Source: Sporisorium sorghi
Taxonomy: Eukaryota; Basidiomycota; Ustilaginomycetes; Ustilaginales; Ustilaginaceae
DNA: 64,000 bases
Assembly (NCBI GenBank): GCA_023212695.1
Contig: JALCCG010000096.1
Location: forward strand, 1-64,000
Reading direction: 5' to 3'
The notes below the pieces were generated by a model. It saw only the letters and a list, made by a program, of their open reading frames with translations, did not search any database and was not told the origin of the DNA. The first letter of the stretch is position 1; every line of letters begins with the position of its first letter. Position numbers and translations under genes: made by a program. This document shows positions 61,701 through 64,000 of this stretch, piece after piece.

Positions 61701-64000
61701 ATGACCGAACAAAGTGCAGTCAACCACCTTACCTCGAAAGCATCGGAAGATACCTGGGGCAACGCCCTCCAGGCGTTCATGAGTTACTGGGAGGCTCATC
61801 ATTCCCGATTGTACCGCGCCTCGAACCAGAGGGAAAGAAAACTGTCGAATACGGTCAAAGAGTTGATCCAAGAACTCGAGGCAGTCAGAGCAAACGACCC
61901 TCGCTTTTACAAGCTGTTTCCCAATCTTGACAAAGACACAGATCTGGATTCGCCTGCATGCCAACGCATCTTGAAGACCGAGCTCGACAATGTAGTAGCG
62001 TCTATGTCGACAAACGATATCCTCGACGAGCAAAGGCGCGCTCGGCAGTTCGCTCGCTGCTTGTTACGTCTCCGCCTCCCGATGCTACCCTCTGACCAAG
62101 CATCCCCAACCGATAATCAGGATATCGACGAGCACTTTGCTCGCCAGTTTGATCGACACTTTAGGGGCGATGCTCCCGTCCGCTTTCTCAAGTTCGTTTT
62201 TCAGGTCCGCCTGCACTTCCACAGCCACAAACTCTACTTCAACGGCTCGCCCATCGTCCAGTCTAGCGGCACTGGCAAGACGCGCATGGTGCTCGAGCTT
62301 GGCAAATACGCTCCTCTCTTGTTTGTCTGCATGCGTCCAGTCGGCAGCCGTGCTGCCGATGGCTTCCCACCCAGCGACGCCGAGGTTGTCGAGTTCTTTT
62401 CTGACGCCGCAAGCAAGCAAGTCGACGTCAAGAAAGACCAAGCCGACGAAGCCGACGAGGTCGTAAAGTCCAGGCCCAAGTACTCGTGCGATCTCCAGGT
62501 AGCCGCTTTCCTTGGCGCCTGGTTCGAGAAGCTCGCTGCTCGTCTCAGACTCAAGTCGAGCCTGCATGAAAAGTGTGAGGTTCTTGCTGGCATGAATCGC
62601 TACGCTGATACGGATCAGAAGACCACCGCCAAGGATCGACGAGACAAGTTCTTCAAAGAGGTCTGCCAGTTGGCGCGGGAAAAGCTCGACGCGGCTCCCG
62701 CTCATGACAGATCCGAAAAGCGCAAGTCTACCTTTGCATTTTGTCTCGATCACGGTATCAAGGCGCTTGGGCAAGAGTTGAGCGCAGTCAGAAACCATCT
62801 ATGGCTGCGCGAGTCGAACAACGAGGTTCGCAATCTCTTCGAAAAGCTTGCCGCAGCCGAATCCAGCAGCGCCGAAACCGCTCCCGACCATCAAGTCGAC
62901 GGAAAGCCGCCCATCTTCGTCGCCGTCGACGAATGCGTCCACCTCATTCAGGACAACACAAATAGCGATCATCAGCTCAATAGTCTCCGCCGCGCCTGGA
63001 ACTACATCAACGCCCGAGAATCGGCGCTCGACACCCCGCCCTTTTGGCTCGTTCTGCTCAGCACCAACAGTGCCGCCACCATTCTCATCGAGCCCAGGGA
63101 GGCTCTCGGCTCGCTCAGAGCAAGCGAAGCGCCAATCGCGCCTACCTTCGTTAACTTGGGCTTTGACGTTATGCGTGTCGAGGCCCAGCCGCTACTCTGC
63201 GCCGCCGAAGTCGCCAATATCGACCATGTGAAAAGGTACGGTCGTCCTCTCTGGGACTCGCTCCGCCCCGAACATTTTTGGCGCGACGCTCAGATCAAGC
63301 TGCTAGGTTCTCGACATCCGTACAGCAAGATCCAAAGGGGCGATTTGTTGACAGTCCAGTACAACATTTTGGCTTCAAGGCTTTCGCTCCGATTTGTGCC
63401 GTCGCGCCACAAACACGATGTTCATGCAAGAGAGCAAAAGAACCTCGCAACTGGATCGGTCGACAGACACATGCGCATCCTCGAGAGGGTCGTGGAAGAG
63501 TCGCGGCTCAGCATCGTCGCTCATTCGGAACCTGTCTTGGCGATTGCGGCAGCGCTGGTCATGCTACCAGTCTGCGAGACAAGGATAGGCAAGGACGAGT
63601 TTGTCAAGGATCGGTACAAGACGTTGATCACCGGTTTTTGCAACACGTGCCTTCCGGTGCTCGGTAGTGTTCTGCACAAAGGGGTCTTGGGCGAGTTGAT
63701 GGCACGCATCGCCCTCATGGCAGCTTGGGACGCCGTGAAACTCCCATCCTTGCTAGCAGCTGCCAGACCCGACCCTAACCTCCAAAAAGTTGCCCCGCAC
63801 TTCTACCGTCCCATGCCGTTGCATGACCTACTCGACAAGCTGGCCCTCTTCGATGAGGATTCTAAATCGGTTCTCACGGATCGCATCGCATGGGTGTGCC
63901 AACGTGTCGAGTCCAAATTGTACGCTGCTAATGCATCGCAAGATCCATCAGCATCGTCGGTCAAAGGCAAGGCCGCAGTCAAGGGCGAGAACGAGCCTAG
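61701..64000 (+). CDS. Large P-loop ATPase of fungal accessory type (3' end outside window)
   Basis: An open frame of at least 766 codons from the ATG at 61701 to the window edge, so the C-terminus is missing. A helical N-terminal domain (about 170 residues) leads to a Walker A, S-S-G-T-G-K193-T194, directly followed by R-M-V-L-E-L. After an L-L-F-V-C-M-R-P strand comes a G-F-P-P-S-D motif. A probable Walker B is F-V-A-V-D410-E411, and a W-L-V-L-L-S-T-N strand resembles sensor 1. A Y-G-R-P-L-W motif follows near residue 515. This series is one I associate with dispersed, multi-copy basidiomycete and oomycete NTPases, including Crinkler-linked ones, but that link is recall, not a search. No N-terminal effector header or signal peptide is visible. 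Biological role unknown. Confidence 0.75.
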   Translation, partial: MTEQSAVNHLTSKASEDTWGNALQAFMSYWEAHHSRLYRASNQRERKLSNTVKELIQELEAVRANDPRFYKLFPNLDKDTDLDSPACQRILKTELDNVVASMSTNDILDEQRRARQFARCLLRLRLPMLPSDQASPTDNQDIDEHFARQFDRHFRGDAPVRFLKFVFQVRLHFHSHKLYFNGSPIVQSSGTGKTRMVLELGKYAPLLFVCMRPVGSRAADGFPPSDAEVVEFFSDAASKQVDVKKDQADEADEVVKSRPKYSCDLQVAAFLGAWFEKLAARLRLKSSLHEKCEVLAGMNRYADTDQKTTAKDRRDKFFKEVCQLAREKLDAAPAHDRSEKRKSTFAFCLDHGIKALGQELSAVRNHLWLRESNNEVRNLFEKLAAAESSSAETAPDHQVDGKPPIFVAVDECVHLIQDNTNSDHQLNSLRRAWNYINARESALDTPPFWLVLLSTNSAATILIEPREALGSLRASEAPIAPTFVNLGFDVMRVEAQPLLCAAEVANIDHVKRYGRPLWDSLRPEHFWRDAQIKLLGSRHPYSKIQRGDLLTVQYNILASRLSLRFVPSRHKHDVHAREQKNLATGSVDRHMRILERVVEESRLSIVAHSEPVLAIAAALVMLPVCETRIGKDEFVKDRYKTLITGFCNTCLPVLGSVLHKGVLGELMARIALMAAWDAVKLPSLLAAARPDPNLQKVAPHFYRPMPLHDLLDKLALFDEDSKSVLTDRIAWVCQRVESKLYAANASQDPSASSVKGKAAVKGENEP

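Overview
The window is nuclear DNA from a basidiomycete, most likely a smut fungus of the Ustilaginaceae (Ustilago, Sporisorium, Pseudozyma or Moesziomyces type). I infer this from gene structure: long, mostly intron-less, serine/alanine-rich genes, moderately GC-rich DNA, short GT-AG introns, and dense packing. It also carries a fungal-type homocitrate synthase, a microbial-type opsin and a DNMT5-type DNA methyltransferase. I could run no similarity search, so the genus is not established.

Layout. 0-0.8 kb: 3' part of a short-chain dehydrogenase behind a 71-base poly-T run. 1-26.5 kb: a block rich in chromosome and chromatin genes. BIR1 (chromosomal passenger complex) and WAPL (cohesin release) are divergent. 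A vacuolar-type MFS transporter and SHQ1 (H/ACA RNP assembly) follow. Then come a 2518-residue DNMT5-type methyltransferase/RING/SNF2 protein, an orphan multi-pass membrane protein, and an LSH/DDM1/Irc5-type SNF2 remodeller. 26.9-33.2 kb: a class V PLP enzyme, ERG26 (sterol synthesis) and HEM4 (haem synthesis), the last two divergent. 34-35.3 kb: a three-exon retinal opsin with a strong TATA box. 35.3-37.3 kb: a gene-free, partly AT-rich stretch. 37.3-47.3 kb: a DMT/EamA transporter, an unusual dolichyl-diphosphatase/deaminase fusion, a five-exon OTU protease gene, homocitrate synthase and a secreted alkaline phosphatase. 49-58.4 kb: class I myosin and a DHX29/DHX57-like DExH helicase. 58.7-64 kb: accessory-looking DNA with a frameshifted gene that has a restriction-endonuclease-like signature, tandem repeats, an inverted repeat, and the start of a large P-loop ATPase gene that runs off the window.

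How the genes relate. The strongest functional theme is DNA methylation and chromosome maintenance: DNMT5 and the LSH/DDM1-type remodeller, which co-operate in methylation maintenance in other eukaryotes, lie 3.1 kb apart with one gene between them. The DNMT5 protein carries a textbook PCNA-binding (PIP) box at its N-terminus and no chromodomain that I can see, which suggests replication-fork recruitment. ACGCGT (MCB-like) sites occur upstream of DNMT5, of LSH (two, 1 bp apart) and between BIR1 and WAPL, though the word is also expected by chance several times per window. The other candidate for a little-described system is the endonuclease-like/P-loop ATPase pair at the right end.
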